A stretch of DNA of 64,000 bases, taken from Mycobacterium sp. (GTDB lineage: Bacteria > Actinomycetota > Actinomycetes > Mycobacteriales > Mycobacteriaceae). This document shows positions 44,673 to 54,726 of the stretch, in pieces. The first letter of the stretch is position 1, and each line of letters starts with the position of its first letter. The position numbers were made by a program, and so were the translations under genes. The notes beneath the pieces were generated by a model. It had not been told where the DNA came from, ran no database searches, and was given only the letters and a program-made list of their open reading frames with translations. The stretch lies in NCBI GenBank assembly GCA_003987775.1, contig RXJD01000009.1:1-64000 (forward strand), given 5' to 3'.

Positions 44673-44893
44673 TCGAATGGTGCTCGGTGCGGCCCCAGGC
44701 ACACATACACCTACTGGTCGTTCAATCACCGCGCGCCGCGACACCGCAGCTCCGAAATCGCACAGCACGCGTTCATCACAGCTGTCGCGGCACGGTGTCG
44801 CCGCCAGCCCGCGAGCCCTGATGGTTGGGAACCCTGACCGATGTCACACACACACCCACACGGTTGCAGGATATTTCGGCGACAAGCTTCCCT

Positions 44894-44907
44894 GTACCGA
44901 TAAGTAC
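44894..44907. promoter_or_regulatory. GTAC palindrome upstream of the DM13 lipoprotein gene
   Basis: TGTAC-CGATAA-GTACA, 45 bases before the lipoprotein ATG and directly followed by TATAGG, a possible -10. Confidence 0.62.
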
Positions 44908-44951
44908 ATATAGGCTGCTGTCGTTATGGCGCTCACCGAAAGGACTTCACG

Positions 44952-45389
44952 ATGCGATTGACCGCACTCATCTCCGCAGCACTGTTGTCGGTAGCCCTGC
45001 TGTTAAGTGGATGCAGTTCCTCGAGCAAAGGGGGCCAATCGAGCTCGTCATCCCAGTCGAGCGTGACGGCTCCCCAGGGGTCTGCCGCGTCGCGTTCAGG
45101 CACATTCACCGGGCTCAACGGTAAGCAGGTTGCGGGCAAAGTCACAGTGACCGACGGCCAGATCGTGTTGTCGAACTTTTCCTCCGACGAAGGGCCGGAT
45201 TTGCACATCTACCTGGCTAATGGCACTGACGAGAGCGCCGTCGCCGCGGGCAAGGTGATCGCCAGCGTCGCTTTCGACAAGAGTTCGCAGACATTCCCGC
45301 TCAGCGGCCTCGACGAATCGAAGTACACCACCGTAGTGATTCACTGCGACAAGGCCAAGGCATCCTTCGGGGCCGCCACGCTCTCATGA
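44952..45389 (+). CDS. DM13-domain lipoprotein
   Basis: This 145-residue precursor has a lipoprotein signal with lipobox LLSGC at about 17-21, a Ser-rich linker, and a DM13-like domain (GKVTVTDGQIVLSNFSSDEG, PDLHIYLANG, YTTVVIHCDKAKASFGAATL). DM13 domains are thought to bind cofactors or take part in redox; the single Cys in VIHCDKA fits this. It is anchored outside the membrane. It overlaps the DoxX gene by ATGA, and the pair probably works together. Confidence 0.85.
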   Translation: MRLTALISAALLSVALLLSGCSSSSKGGQSSSSSQSSVTAPQGSAASRSGTFTGLNGKQVAGKVTVTDGQIVLSNFSSDEGPDLHIYLANGTDESAVAAGKVIASVAFDKSSQTFPLSGLDESKYTTVVIHCDKAKASFGAATLS

Positions 45390-45895
45390 GTTCTCAGGCA
45401 CGCCCTGCCGCGCTGTTGGCATGGATCGCCTTCGGCGCGGCAAGGGCGGCGCTAGGCATCTTATGGCTGCACGAGGGCTGGTTCAAATATCGCGCACACT
45501 TTGGTCGCGCCGACATCTTGCTCGTTGTCGACGGCGCGAAGGCCAATAGCAGGGTCCCCGACTACTTCACAGCTCTCTCGGAATCGGTGCTTCGCGACAA
45601 CGCAGGCTTGTTCGGGGTAATGATTCCGCTACTCGAAACCACGTTAGGAATCGCGCTGATTGTCGGAGTGCTCAGCTTGCCTGCGGCGATGGGCTCGATA
45701 CTGACCCTACTTTCCTACTGGAGCTCCGACCAGCTCATTGCTCAATATCCAATTATGGCAGCGCTTTCCGTGATCGTCATCGCGTGGCCAGCTCAGTCAA
45801 CGCGCCTGTCCGCCACATCATTAGTGGTACGGACATTGCATCGTCGCCAGCGCGGGCAACGACTGATCGAAGGACCACTGCGACGCTGGCTGTAG
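45386..45895 (+). CDS. DoxX-family membrane protein
   Basis: This 169-residue protein has about four transmembrane segments and the DoxX pattern (ARAALGILWLHEGWFKYR, PLLETTLGIALIVGVLSL). DoxX proteins in mycobacteria join membrane complexes that handle oxidative stress with superoxide dismutase and thiol partners; here that is only inference. It is coupled to the DM13 lipoprotein. Its last codons form half of an inverted repeat. Confidence 0.8.
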   Translation: MSSQARPAALLAWIAFGAARAALGILWLHEGWFKYRAHFGRADILLVVDGAKANSRVPDYFTALSESVLRDNAGLFGVMIPLLETTLGIALIVGVLSLPAAMGSILTLLSYWSSDQLIAQYPIMAALSVIVIAWPAQSTRLSATSLVVRTLHRRQRGQRLIEGPLRRWL

Positions 45896-45907
45896 TGGTC
45901 CTTCGAT
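45866..45907. terminator. Terminator-like inverted repeat between convergent genes
   Basis: ATCGAAGGACCACT (45866-45879) and its exact inverse AGTGGTCCTTCGAT (45894-45907) form a 14-bp stem with a 14-base loop. It spans the DoxX stop and lies before the end of the convergent SDR. There is no strong U tract. Confidence 0.5.
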
Positions 45908-45946
45908 GCCAAGCGTGATGCCCCGGCTTGATGCGATAGCCGCGCC

Positions 45947-46720
45947 CTACATCCAGCCGCCCGCGGCGTCGATGGTTGCTCCTGTGATGTATGACGCGTC
46001 ATCCGAGAGCAAAAATGCTGCGACCGAGGCAATTTCAGCTGGCTCGGCCCATCGGCCCAGCGAATTCATTGACTTAACGACGACCTCGGGCGCCAAGTCG
46101 CGCAGCACTGGCGGTGTGTAGCTTGCGGCGTGCTTGGCTGCCATGTCGGTGTTCGTACCTCCTGGGGCGATCGCATTGATGCCGATGCCGCGTTCGGCCA
46201 GTTCTGGCGCCAGATTCAGCACCATCGCTGAAACCGCGGCCTTACTGGCTGCGTACAGCGTGTGCTGATACACCGCAATCCGAGCGCTGATCGACGAGGT
46301 GAGCAAGATGCGGCCGCCCTGCGTCATCGCCGCGACCGCCGCCTGGGTCGCGAAAAGCTGCCCTGCAACATTGACGTGAAACACTCGATCTACATCGACC
46401 GGCGTAATTGATTCCAAAGGCCCGAAATGCTCGACACCAGCGTTGCTAGCCAACAGGTCTAACCCGCCGAACGCCGCCACTACCTGAGCAACCAGATCAG
46501 CGGTCTGGGCAGCATCGCTTACGTCGCCCTGGACCGCAAGCGCCCGATCACCCCCGCCCAGCTCACGGATCAATGCCTCAGCAGAGGCCGCATCACGCAC
46601 GTAATTGACCGCGACTCGTGCACCCTCGCTTGCTAAGCGTCGCGCGATCGCGGCACCGATACCCCGGCCGCCACCGGTTACCAACGCACGCTTTCCTGTC
46701 AACCGTCCAGAATGCGACAT
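45947..46720 (-). CDS. Short-chain dehydrogenase/reductase (SDR)
   Basis: This classical SDR has 257 residues: cofactor loop TGGGRGIGAA at about 15-24, LLASNAGVEHFGPL for the NNAG element, catalytic Ser in LLTSSISARI, Tyr-x3-Lys in LYAASKAAVS, and SYITGATIDAAGGWM at the end. Substrate unknown. The ATG at 46720 follows AGGGAG with a 9-nt gap, which rules out the longer in-frame start at 46792. Confidence 0.9.
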   Translation of the reverse strand: MSHSGRLTGKRALVTGGGRGIGAAIARRLASEGARVAVNYVRDAASAEALIRELGGGDRALAVQGDVSDAAQTADLVAQVVAAFGGLDLLASNAGVEHFGPLESITPVDVDRVFHVNVAGQLFATQAAVAAMTQGGRILLTSSISARIAVYQHTLYAASKAAVSAMVLNLAPELAERGIGINAIAPGGTNTDMAAKHAASYTPPVLRDLAPEVVVKSMNSLGRWAEPAEIASVAAFLLSDDASYITGATIDAAGGWM

Positions 46721-47488
46721 GGCTCGAACTCCCTGTAGATCGGCGAAGACTGACACCTTCGTGTTAACAACTTTCGTGGAATCCTTCCGCAAGGCAAGAC
46801 TTCTGGCTTCGTTGCGTACCCACCGCTAGAGGTGCCGAACCCATCGCGCAAAGACGCAAGGCCGCCACTACGCGTGGCCACCTTCTGATCGCCGAAGTCG
46901 CGCGCGGTGGTGTGTTCACAGACTTCGGCTCTGTGTTGGAAACGGCGTGCTCCCGAGGCCCTTCGCTGTTCAGCCACCACTTCAGCCTTTCCCACAAACA
47001 CTGCCTGCACCATCGCCTGTACGTTGAGCCCCCGCCACCGTCAGACAACCGGGCTTGACCCTGCCCATCCGGACAGGTCCGTCGGTTCCGGCGGAGAATT
47101 GAGCAGTCCGAGTTGGTTTCCAGGCGCCCTCGCAATACTTCTCCTGATTCCTGAGGATGTGGTGACAGCATCGCCTCGGGTGAAGACGGGGCCGGCGGCG
47201 AGTCGGTGTAGGCGGCCTGCCAGACGTCAGCGCCTCATGGCACTGCGGCCTCGCGGACGGAGCGTGGAAACCGCAGCATCCCCCAGCAGTTCTCGACCTA
47301 CTGCACGGAGCTTGTTGGCAGCGTTGCGCTATTGGGTCGGCTCGATGCCAGCCCGCGGCTTGTCAATCCTCGCAGAGGATTACCAGCACACGCCGGCGCC
47401 GCTCTACCATCCTGCCGCTGGACAATGACGCAGTCGAGCCGACCTTCAATCCAAGACTTTAGGATTCGCCCAGGGTGCCGGGAGGGAG
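46721..47488. other. Intergenic, no recognised gene
   Basis: No gene or repeat is recognised in these 768 bases. A tRNA-like run around 47380-47430 was examined and rejected because it lacks a T-loop. Confidence 0.4.
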
Positions 47489-48868
47489 TCAGCTCAGCCC
47501 CAGTAGGGCGTTCTCCACCACTTCGGGCAGCGCGGGGTGGATCCAGTACTGGCCGCGGGCCATCTCGTGGGCGGTGAGGCCGAAGCTCATCGCCTGGATC
47601 AGCGGCTGAATCAGCGAGGACGCCTGGTAGCCCATGAAGTGCGCGCCTAACAGCTGGCCGGTGCTGCGCTCGGCGATCAGCTTGACGAGTCCGGTGGTGT
47701 CCTCCATCGCCCACCCGTAGGCGATAGCGCCATAGTCCTGGATCTTGACCAAGATGTCGAACCCGTTTGCCACGGCTTGGTTTTCGGTCAATCCGACGCT
47801 GGCTAACTGGGGATCGGTGAACACCGCCGACGGAACGAACCGGTGATCGGTGACGGCCATCGACCCCGTGTCATCCCAGTCGCAGAGCAAATTTCGCTGC
47901 ACGACACGGGCCTCGTGGTTGGCGACATGCTTGAGCTGAAACGGCGAAGACACGTCGCCGAGTGCGAAAATCCCATGGGCGGAGGTCCGTTGAAATTTGT
48001 CGACGACGACGCGGCCGTACTCGAGGGCGACTCCGGCCTGCTCTGCGTCCAGCAGGTCGGCATTGGACACCCTCCCTGTTGCGACCAGCAACGCGTCCGC
48101 ATCCAGGATGCTTCCGTCGTCGAGTTGCAGCGACACACCCGAGTCCCGATTCTGTCCGCCAACGACATTGCGGTGGGTCCGCAGTTCCCACTTGTCCGCC
48201 ACCACGCGGGTGAACCGTTCGCAGATGGTGTCATCGCAGTGCCGCAGCAGGCAACTGCCACGGACCACCAGTGTCACGCGTGAACCTAGGGCGGAGAAGA
48301 CATGGGCGAACTCGGCCGCTACGAAACCACTTCCGACAATGACCAGGTGCTCGGGCAGCGCGGGTATCCGCATGATGGTGTCGCTGGTGTGGTATCTGAG
48401 CCCGGAGGCGGTGATTGCCGGCGGAACCGTCGGTCGCGAACCTGCGGCGATCACCACCTGGTCGGCGGTGAACTCCTCGCCGACGTTCGTACGCAGCAGA
48501 TAACGCCCATCGGCAGCGACCGGCCCGAAACGCGTATGGCTGCGGTAGACGTCGATGTTGGGAGCCGACCGGCGGTAGTCTTCGCCGCTGGGCCCGATCG
48601 GATCGATCCGCCCAAACACCCGCGACACGATGTCCGTCCAGCGCACCCCGTCGATATGCGCATCCACGCCATACCGGGCCGCACCCCGGATCGTTTTGGC
48701 CACCTCGGCGGCGTAGACGAACATCTTGGTCGGAATGCACCCGACGTTCAGACACGTACCGCCGAAGGTGCCCTGCTCGCAGATCGCCACCCGCTTGGCC
48801 GCATAGTGTTCGTTGTAAATACTGTTGCCCGAACCGGTTCCGATGATCGCGAGATCGTAGGTCTCCAT
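47489..48868 (-). CDS. mtr: Mycothione reductase
   Basis: This 459-residue flavoprotein starts [20 protein letters not shown] and carries the redox-active pair C39/C44 in [16 protein letters not shown]- and NADPH-binding loops follow ([29 protein letters not shown]), and the dimer His-Glu at the end in [15 protein letters not shown]. It closely matches mycobacterial Mtr, which reduces mycothiol disulfide with NADPH to keep the cytosol reduced. Mycothiol is confined to actinobacteria, which supports the organism call. The ATG at 48868 matches the family start; upstream codons do not. Confidence 0.95.
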   Translation of the reverse strand: METYDLAIIGTGSGNSIYNEHYAAKRVAICEQGTFGGTCLNVGCIPTKMFVYAAEVAKTIRGAARYGVDAHIDGVRWTDIVSRVFGRIDPIGPSGEDYRRSAPNIDVYRSHTRFGPVAADGRYLLRTNVGEEFTADQVVIAAGSRPTVPPAITASGLRYHTSDTIMRIPALPEHLVIVGSGFVAAEFAHVFSALGSRVTLVVRGSCLLRHCDDTICERFTRVVADKWELRTHRNVVGGQNRDSGVSLQLDDGSILDADALLVATGRVSNADLLDAEQAGVALEYGRVVVDKFQRTSAHGIFALGDVSSPFQLKHVANHEARVVQRNLLCDWDDTGSMAVTDHRFVPSAVFTDPQLASVGLTENQAVANGFDILVKIQDYGAIAYGWAMEDTTGLVKLIAERSTGQLLGAHFMGYQASSLIQPLIQAMSFGLTAHEMARGQYWIHPALPEVVENALLGLS

Positions 48869-49457
48869 CGATACGTCACCCTTTCCCCGACTGGCTCTCG
48901 AGCGGGACCGAGGCGTCGGCGTCATTGAGCCTGCTGAGATGTTCGTCGAGCCAGCGGTCCACACGGCAGCAGGACTGCCGGTGCGGATCCGAAAGCCACA
49001 CCGTACGCGGGTTTGGCCGGCACTCCGCGCGTTCAGCCGACCGAAGCACGTTCGAGCATGCCGGGCGGTTCATCGGCACCGTTCCGATCCATCCGTCCGC
49101 CGTAGCCCTTTGACATGCCCGACTGCAGAAACTGGTCGCATGTGGATGCTCGCGTTGCTTGTTGCATGGCCGACGCGGCGATCTGCCATGGCGACCGACC
49201 GCGCGGCGAGAGCTGTCACAGCCTACCTTTCGATCTCAAGCCGACGATCCTGCATCGGGCTGCGGGGTCGGGCCAATGACACACGGTATATCTCTGTGGT
49301 GCGCGCGAAGTTCGGACGTTCCACCGATACGCTACGGTAGCTTAGACTGATCAGTACAGTGCGGCAACGCGCTGCCCGCGTTGGCTCGCGTGATGGCCTC
49401 GCCATCTCGACGGGCATGCGCTAGGTTGACGGACCCGTGAGTTTGAGGAGACCTCTG
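48869..49457. other. Intergenic with a degenerate GTAC-type palindrome
   Basis: No gene is recognised. At 49344-49357 the sequence AGAC-TGATCA-GTACA matches half of the GTAC palindrome, with ACTGATCAGT symmetric at its centre, about 100 bases before the decarboxylase gene. Confidence 0.35.
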
Positions 49458-51050
49458 ATGCCGACGGTGCGCCAGCGGACCTACGACATGCTGCGAGCCC
49501 ACGGAGTGACGACATTCTTCGGAAATCCTGGGTTCACCGAGTTGCCTTTTCTCACCGACTTTCCGGCGGATTTCACCTACTACCTAGGTCTGCAAGAAGC
49601 GGCCGTCGTAAGTATGGCTGACGGCTATGCGGGTGTGACGGGTATGCCGGTGGTTGTGAATCTGCACAATGCACCAGGTGTGGGCAACGCGATGGGCAAT
49701 CTCAAGACAGCGTTTCACAACAAGACGCCGCTGATCATCACCTGTGGTCAGCAGCGCCGTGATATGTGCCTTTACGAGCCGGGCTTTTACAACCGGGACG
49801 CCCGCGACCTGCCTAAGCCGTATGTGAAGTGGTCCTACGAACCTCAACGCGCGCAGGACATTCCCGCCGCCTTCCAGCGCGCGATCCACATCGCCTGTCA
49901 AGAGCCGCAGGGGCCTGTCTTTCTGGTGCTGCCGGTAGATGATTGGGAGCGCGAAGCAGACCCGTTGCCACTCGTCATTCGTCGGGTCTCTACCCGCGTT
50001 GCGCCTGACCCGCAGGCATTGGCGTCAGCCGCAGGGCGTATCGCGGCCGCCAGAAACCCCTGTTTGATCGCTGGGGCCGCGATTGACCGAGCGGGAGCGT
50101 GGGATGAGATGGTCGCGCTTGCCGAAAAGTTGCGTGCCGCCGTGTACGGCGCGCCGGCCGCGAGTCGTGCGGCTTTTCCCGAGAACCATCGACTCTTTCG
50201 CGGTGCTTTGGTGTTTGACCGGGAACTGCTCCGTCATTGGCTTGAGGATCACGACTTGCTAGTCGTGGTCGGCGCAGCGGTTTTCGACTTCGACATGGGA
50301 GGCATGGGTCCGGTCCTGCCCGAAGATAGCGACTTATTGCTGTTCACCGATGATCCCGAAGAGGCCGCCCGCGCGCCCGCAGGCGACGCTGTGCTGGGCA
50401 ACGTCAAGTTAGCGCTTACGACCCTGGCCCAGGCGGTGCCGGAAACGACTGCCACCTGGCCGCAGACAACACCCAACATGCCAACCCCGGCTACGGGGGA
50501 TCCGATACAACCGCACGCCTTATTCGCTCTACTGGAAGAACTTCGACCAAAAGATGGTGCCGTGGTGTTGGAGGCGTCTTCTCACGCCTCGGCAATGCAC
50601 ATGCGAATGCCGATCACCGTGCCACAAGGTTTCTTCTACGCCGGCGTGGGCGGTATCGGCAATGGCTTGCCCACCGCGGTAGGGGTGCAACTTGCGCAAC
50701 CTGACCGCCGCGTCATTTGCGCAACCGGTGACGGAGCGATGCTCTACACGTTGCAGGCTTTATGGACGGCAGCCCAACATCAGGCGCGCATAGTCGTGGT
50801 AGTCCTCGACAACGCAGGTTACGCCGTTCTCAAGGAATCCGGCGATTACCTCGGCGTTGGTCATGACCAGCCGGGATTGGACACACCCGGCGTAGACCTG
50901 GTCAAGCTGGCCGAAGGATTCGGCGTACCCGGCATCCGGGTGGAACAGTACGCGGGGCTGCGCTCCGCGTTCGAGCAAGCCCTTGCCGCTGACGGGCCAA
51001 TGCTGTTGAGCGTCAGGGTCGATCCGACCCTGCGACCGCTTCTGTCGTGA
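49458..51050 (+). CDS. Thiamine-diphosphate enzyme, benzoylformate decarboxylase-like
   Basis: This 530-residue ThDP enzyme starts MPTVRQRTYDMLRAHGVTTF, FGNPGFTELP. The conserved Glu lies in LGLQEAAVVSMADGYA, and the diphosphate/Mg site runs from ICATGDGAMLYTLQ to VVLDNAGYAVLKE. Layout and length match benzoylformate decarboxylase (converting phenylglyoxylate to benzaldehyde and CO2), but 2-oxoacid decarboxylases of other specificity are close. The ATG at 49458 has GAGGAG 7-8 nt upstream; the GTG at 49437 is disfavoured. It stands alone on the plus strand. Confidence 0.85.
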   Translation: MPTVRQRTYDMLRAHGVTTFFGNPGFTELPFLTDFPADFTYYLGLQEAAVVSMADGYAGVTGMPVVVNLHNAPGVGNAMGNLKTAFHNKTPLIITCGQQRRDMCLYEPGFYNRDARDLPKPYVKWSYEPQRAQDIPAAFQRAIHIACQEPQGPVFLVLPVDDWEREADPLPLVIRRVSTRVAPDPQALASAAGRIAAARNPCLIAGAAIDRAGAWDEMVALAEKLRAAVYGAPAASRAAFPENHRLFRGALVFDRELLRHWLEDHDLLVVVGAAVFDFDMGGMGPVLPEDSDLLLFTDDPEEAARAPAGDAVLGNVKLALTTLAQAVPETTATWPQTTPNMPTPATGDPIQPHALFALLEELRPKDGAVVLEASSHASAMHMRMPITVPQGFFYAGVGGIGNGLPTAVGVQLAQPDRRVICATGDGAMLYTLQALWTAAQHQARIVVVVLDNAGYAVLKESGDYLGVGHDQPGLDTPGVDLVKLAEGFGVPGIRVEQYAGLRSAFEQALAADGPMLLSVRVDPTLRPLLS

Positions 51051-51392
51051 CAACGCACGCTCTGGCCACAAGCCTTATGCGTTCCGTGCTGGGTTGTCCC
51101 GCAGCGTTTTACAGCTGGGAGGAAGCACCGGATTCGCCGAGCTGTGCGCAGTGTCGTTGGATAACAGTCTCGGCTCCGGTTTCGGTTGTAAGGTGCGGCT
51201 CAGCTGTGCAACAGCACAGCGGTCCTCCTCTACAACTTTTGGATAGCGCGCGGTTAGACCGATCGATGGGGTCAGCTGTGACCGTCCGGGCACTGGCAGG
51301 TTGGCGGCATCAGGCGCACGCTTGATCTGGCCGTGCAGATGCAGGCGCAGAAAAAATTTGGGAATCCGACGTCAACGAACGGAGTTCACCCC
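51051..51392. other. Intergenic upstream of superoxide dismutase
   Basis: No gene is recognised. The region must hold the superoxide dismutase promoter, but no convincing -10/-35 pair was seen. Confidence 0.3.
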
Positions 51393-52055
51393 ATGTCGAG
51401 CGGAACGCAAGCCGATGCTTTCACCGGGTACGTCCTGCCCCCGTTGCCCTACGGCTACGACGCGTTGGAACCCTACATTGATGCAGCCACGATGGAGCTG
51501 CACCACAACAAGCATCACCAAACTTATGTCGACAAACTCAACGCCGCGATCGCCCCGTACCCACAGTTGCACGGACTGATCATCGAAGATCTGCTCCGCC
51601 GCCTCGATGAGGTGCCAGACGAGATCCGCCAGACCGTGCGCGAACAAGGTGGTGGACACGCCAACCATCAGTTCTTCTGGAAGGTGATCGGGCCACCGCG
51701 CGACACGACACCGCAAGGTGCTTTGGCCGACGCACTCAAGCGCGACTTCGGCGGTCTTGACGCATTCAAGGAGCAATTCGCGACCGCCGCGGCCAAGCAA
51801 TTCGGTTCGGGCTGGGCATTTCTCGTGATCAACCCCGGCACCAAGAAGCTGGAGATCCTCACGCTTCCTAACCAGGACAGCGTCTTGCTCTACGGTCGAC
51901 CCGGTTTGCTGGCTTGCGATGTGTGGGAGCACGCCTACTACCTGCGATATCAGAACCGCCGAGCCGAGTATTTGGACGCTTGGTGGAATGTTGTGGCGTG
52001 GGACGTCGTTTCCCGCCGACTGGACAACTTTAACGCCGGTAAACAACAACTCTGA
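51393..52055 (+). CDS. Iron/manganese superoxide dismutase
   Basis: This 220-residue Fe/Mn SOD has metal ligands in MELHHNKHHQTYVDK (first His), GGGHANHQFFWKVI (second His), and DVWEHAYYLRYQNRR (Asp and third His). It dismutates superoxide to peroxide and oxygen in the cytoplasm or periphery. The frame is open to 51333, but GGAG sits 7 nt before ATG 51393, giving the expected length. No signal peptide is seen. It belongs functionally with the mycothione reductase and AhpD genes of this region. Confidence 0.93.
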   Translation: MSSGTQADAFTGYVLPPLPYGYDALEPYIDAATMELHHNKHHQTYVDKLNAAIAPYPQLHGLIIEDLLRRLDEVPDEIRQTVREQGGGHANHQFFWKVIGPPRDTTPQGALADALKRDFGGLDAFKEQFATAAAKQFGSGWAFLVINPGTKKLEILTLPNQDSVLLYGRPGLLACDVWEHAYYLRYQNRRAEYLDAWWNVVAWDVVSRRLDNFNAGKQQL

Positions 52056-52240
52056 CGGTGACGCCGAAGGACATTGCTTCGCGCTGGGGCGGTGTTGGCG
52101 AGACACACGATAGTAAGGGTGAGTTCTCAGACTAGGTCGACCGCGCCGAGGCATCCAAATCGTCCTCGCGGCCGGAAGCGGTGGGGCGGAGTCACAGAGC
52201 GTAGCTGTCCCGAGTCACTCCAGTTACCCGTTGATGGGCG

Positions 52241-52708
52241 TCAGCCGAGGCGCTTGTAGAAGACGATCTTGTCGTCGCCGTCGTCGTAAAACTCGCGAAT
52301 GCGTGCTTCCTCAGTGTAATTGAGCGTGCGGTAGAAGCGGCGGGCACGCTCAAACTCCGGAAGCGATGATGTCTCGACTAGCAGAATGCGTTCACCAGCA
52401 TCGGCGAGAGACCGCTCGAGATGACCCATGAGTTCAGCGCCAATGCCTCGCCCGTGAAGCTGCGGCAGGACACCGATTGCGAGGACATTCCACGTACCGG
52501 TTGTCATTCGTTCGGGTTCGCAGAACGCAAAGCCAGCAAGAAATTGACCGGCTTGGTGTCCAATCCAGATCTGCCGATTGTCGGGTCGTGTGAAGTAGGG
52601 CTCGATCATCTTCTCGAGCATCGTCGACGGGAACAGACCGACCGCCTCGACAATGCGCTTGATTTGGGCAACGTCGTCACGCCGGATCGGGCGCACTAGA
52701 GAGCTCAT
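52241..52708 (-). CDS. GNAT-family N-acetyltransferase
   Basis: This 155-residue acetyltransferase has motif A as VLAIGVLPQLHGRGIGAELM (Q/R-x2-G-x-G/A) and a C-terminal FYRTLNYTEEARIREFY. Acceptor unknown. The ATG at 52708 (MSSLVRPIRRDDVAQI) matches the family start better than 52756; no strong RBS precedes it. A degenerate GTAC-type site (AGAC-TCAACA-GTACA, 52873-52886) lies upstream. Confidence 0.83.
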   Translation of the reverse strand: MSSLVRPIRRDDVAQIKRIVEAVGLFPSTMLEKMIEPYFTRPDNRQIWIGHQAGQFLAGFAFCEPERMTTGTWNVLAIGVLPQLHGRGIGAELMGHLERSLADAGERILLVETSSLPEFERARRFYRTLNYTEEARIREFYDDGDDKIVFYKRLG

Positions 52709-53220
52709 CGTGAGTAACGAAGTGTCACATAGTTTGTCGGCGCGGCCGCTAACCATCTCGGAGGCCGAGTCGCGACAACGTGTCCGCTCTGCTGCGCAGC
52801 AGCGGCGTGTTCCTTTGCTACAGAGGGCAATATGTTCCTTTCGATGGAGACGATCGACGGCAAGCAGAGACTAGACTCAACAGTACAACTCGTTGTTGCT
52901 GTTGCCATCCTCCCGAGGCCGGAACTTTGCATTACTGATTGCTGCTGCCCAGCGTTGCAGGCAGCCGAGCACCGTTACGCTTCCGTGCTCGAAATACCCG
53001 CAGTGCTATTCAGGCGCCGACTCGACGCGGCGACCAAAGCCTTCCACTTTCGACCCGACGCAGATGGCTGCATGACTACGTGGTCGGCGGCGACAGCGGA
53101 GCCTCGCCCCTGCCCTCGTCGAGCGGGAAGAGTTAACCCCGCGAACCGCCTTTAGGCGTCCCCGGCGTGACCCGAAAGCAGGAGCGGGCCAGTTGCGCGA
53201 GCTTGCGGGACCTGGAATAG
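52709..53220. other. Intergenic with a degenerate GTAC-type site
   Basis: No gene is recognised in these 512 bases. The half-conserved palindrome at 52873 (AGAC-TCAACA-GTAC) resembles the one at 49344. The other open frames here are short and composition-driven. Confidence 0.3.
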
Positions 53221-53238
53221 TGACCGACTGGTCGGTCA
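53221..53238. promoter_or_regulatory. Perfect palindromic operator upstream of the hydrolase gene
   Basis: TGACCGAC-TG-GTCGGTCA is an exact 8-bp inverted repeat, 28 bases before the hydrolase ATG. It is a typical TetR-type operator and differs from the GTAC motif. The nearest candidate repressor is the TetR gene at 54727-55308. Confidence 0.65.
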
Positions 53239-53266
53239 CTTAGGGAACGCGTGGGAAGGAATTTTT

Positions 53267-54175
53267 ATGAATCGGCAGTCGGTCAGGTGCGCGCGGCCCG
53301 CTTCCGGAGGACTCGCAGCCGGCATTGCTCTGAAAGCTGCCGTGGGCGCAGCGCGCCCAGTCGAGATCATCGACGCCTGTGGCTCATCCGTAGCCATCAA
53401 GCGGTGGGGTCACGGCGTACCAGTGTTGTGTCTGCACGCGATAGGTCACGGCAGCGGAGACTTCGCGTCTATGGCTTCCCGTCTAGGCAACCACTTCGAA
53501 ATCGTGGCAGTCGATTGGCCGGGGCACGGCCACTCACCCGACGACGGCCGACCCATGCGCCCCCAGCACTTCGCCGAACTTGCACTGGCGGTCGTGGATC
53601 GGCTCCAATTGACGCGTCCGATCGTTGTTGGCAACTCGATCGGTGGTGCGGCGGCGCTTATTGCCGCCGCAACCGTGCCCGAGGCGTTCGCGGCGGTCGT
53701 GCTATGCAATGCCGGTGGACTGGCGCCGGTCGATCGGACCGCTCGGCTGGCCACCTCGCTGATGGCCTGGTTCTTCGAAGCGGGCGCGCGCGAAGCCAAA
53801 TGGTTCCCAGCAGCTTTCGGCTTTTATTATCGATGCCTCGTCCTACCGCGTGCGGCGGCCAAGGAGCAACGTCGCAACATCATCAGCGCCGGGAGCGCCG
53901 CTGCGCCTCTGCTGGCCGACGCGTGGCGCGGTTTTGGCGAGCCTGACGCCGATCTCCGGGCGCTGGCACCCCACGTGGCGGCGCCGGTGTGGCTGGCGTG
54001 GGCCCAACGAGACCGATTTGTGTCGTGGCGTCGTTCCAGAGCCGCCGCTGAGACGTTCCGCCGCAGGCGGGTCACGCAGTTTAACGCGGGTCATTCTGCC
54101 TTTATGGAGGAACCCGACCGATTCGCTGCAGAGTTCGCTCAATTCATCGCCGAAACGGTACAGGAACGGCAATGA
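53267..54175 (+). CDS. Alpha/beta hydrolase
   Basis: This 302-residue hydrolase has the oxyanion strand VPVLCLHAIGHGSGDF, the nucleophile elbow GNSIGGAA, a probable acid Asp in WLAWAQRDRFVSW, and the catalytic His in FNAGHSAFMEEP. Esterase or C-C hydrolase activity is likely; substrate unknown. The N-terminal 30 residues are weakly hydrophobic without a clear signal. It overlaps the Mpo1-like gene by ATGA and is preceded by the perfect TGACCGAC palindrome. Confidence 0.85.
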   Translation: MNRQSVRCARPASGGLAAGIALKAAVGAARPVEIIDACGSSVAIKRWGHGVPVLCLHAIGHGSGDFASMASRLGNHFEIVAVDWPGHGHSPDDGRPMRPQHFAELALAVVDRLQLTRPIVVGNSIGGAAALIAAATVPEAFAAVVLCNAGGLAPVDRTARLATSLMAWFFEAGAREAKWFPAAFGFYYRCLVLPRAAAKEQRRNIISAGSAAAPLLADAWRGFGEPDADLRALAPHVAAPVWLAWAQRDRFVSWRRSRAAAETFRRRRVTQFNAGHSAFMEEPDRFAAEFAQFIAETVQERQ

Positions 54176-54723
54176 CGGACTTCAACAGAATCATGGCGTC
54201 GTACGAATCGATTCACCGTTCACCGGCCAATCGGGCGTTGCATGCAATCGGTATTCCCATGATCGCAATCTCGGCGCTGGGCATGCTCAGCCTGGTACGG
54301 ATGTCTGATCACGGCGCAGCCACGTTGATCAACGGGGCGGCCGTCGCAGTAGCAGCGGCCTCGTTGGTGGTAACGCGCTGGTCTGTGCGTGCCGGAATAG
54401 GCTTCCTCGCCTTTAGCACGATCTCCTGCGGAATAGCGGACGCCATGGCGACCCAGTGCGAAACAGCCTATGCTGTAACGAGTTTCGCGGCCACGTTTGT
54501 AGCTGGGTGGGCGGTCCAGTTCGTCGGACATGTATTCTTCGAACGAAGGGCCCCGCAGTTCACCCGGCGGCCAGAAAATCTGTTGCTTGGTCCGGTGATG
54601 ATTGTTGCCGAGGTGTTTCCCGCGCTGCGCCGGAGTGATCCGGCTATGTGTTCAGCGAGCGCGAGCTCTGGCGAGGACTCCGACGTTGACCGTCTTGAGC
54701 ACGCGCCTTGCCGGGATCTGTGA
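54172..54723 (+). CDS. Mpo1-like (DUF962) membrane protein
   Basis: This 183-residue protein has about four hydrophobic segments and the family pattern YESIHRSPANRALHAIGIPM near the start and WAVQFVGHVFFERRAPQF later, with conserved His residues. Yeast Mpo1 is an iron-dependent dioxygenase that shortens 2-hydroxy fatty acids; a similar role here is inferred. It is coupled to the alpha/beta hydrolase by ATGA. The C-terminal 30 residues look disordered. Confidence 0.75.
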   Translation: MTDFNRIMASYESIHRSPANRALHAIGIPMIAISALGMLSLVRMSDHGAATLINGAAVAVAAASLVVTRWSVRAGIGFLAFSTISCGIADAMATQCETAYAVTSFAATFVAGWAVQFVGHVFFERRAPQFTRRPENLLLGPVMIVAEVFPALRRSDPAMCSASASSGEDSDVDRLEHAPCRDL

Positions 54724-54726
54724 ACT

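Noticed and set aside
47340-47440. tRNA-like run on the minus strand (GGCAGGATGGTAGAGCGG)
   Set aside because: It resembles a D-arm, but no anticodon stem or TTCRANNC T-loop follows at the right distance.
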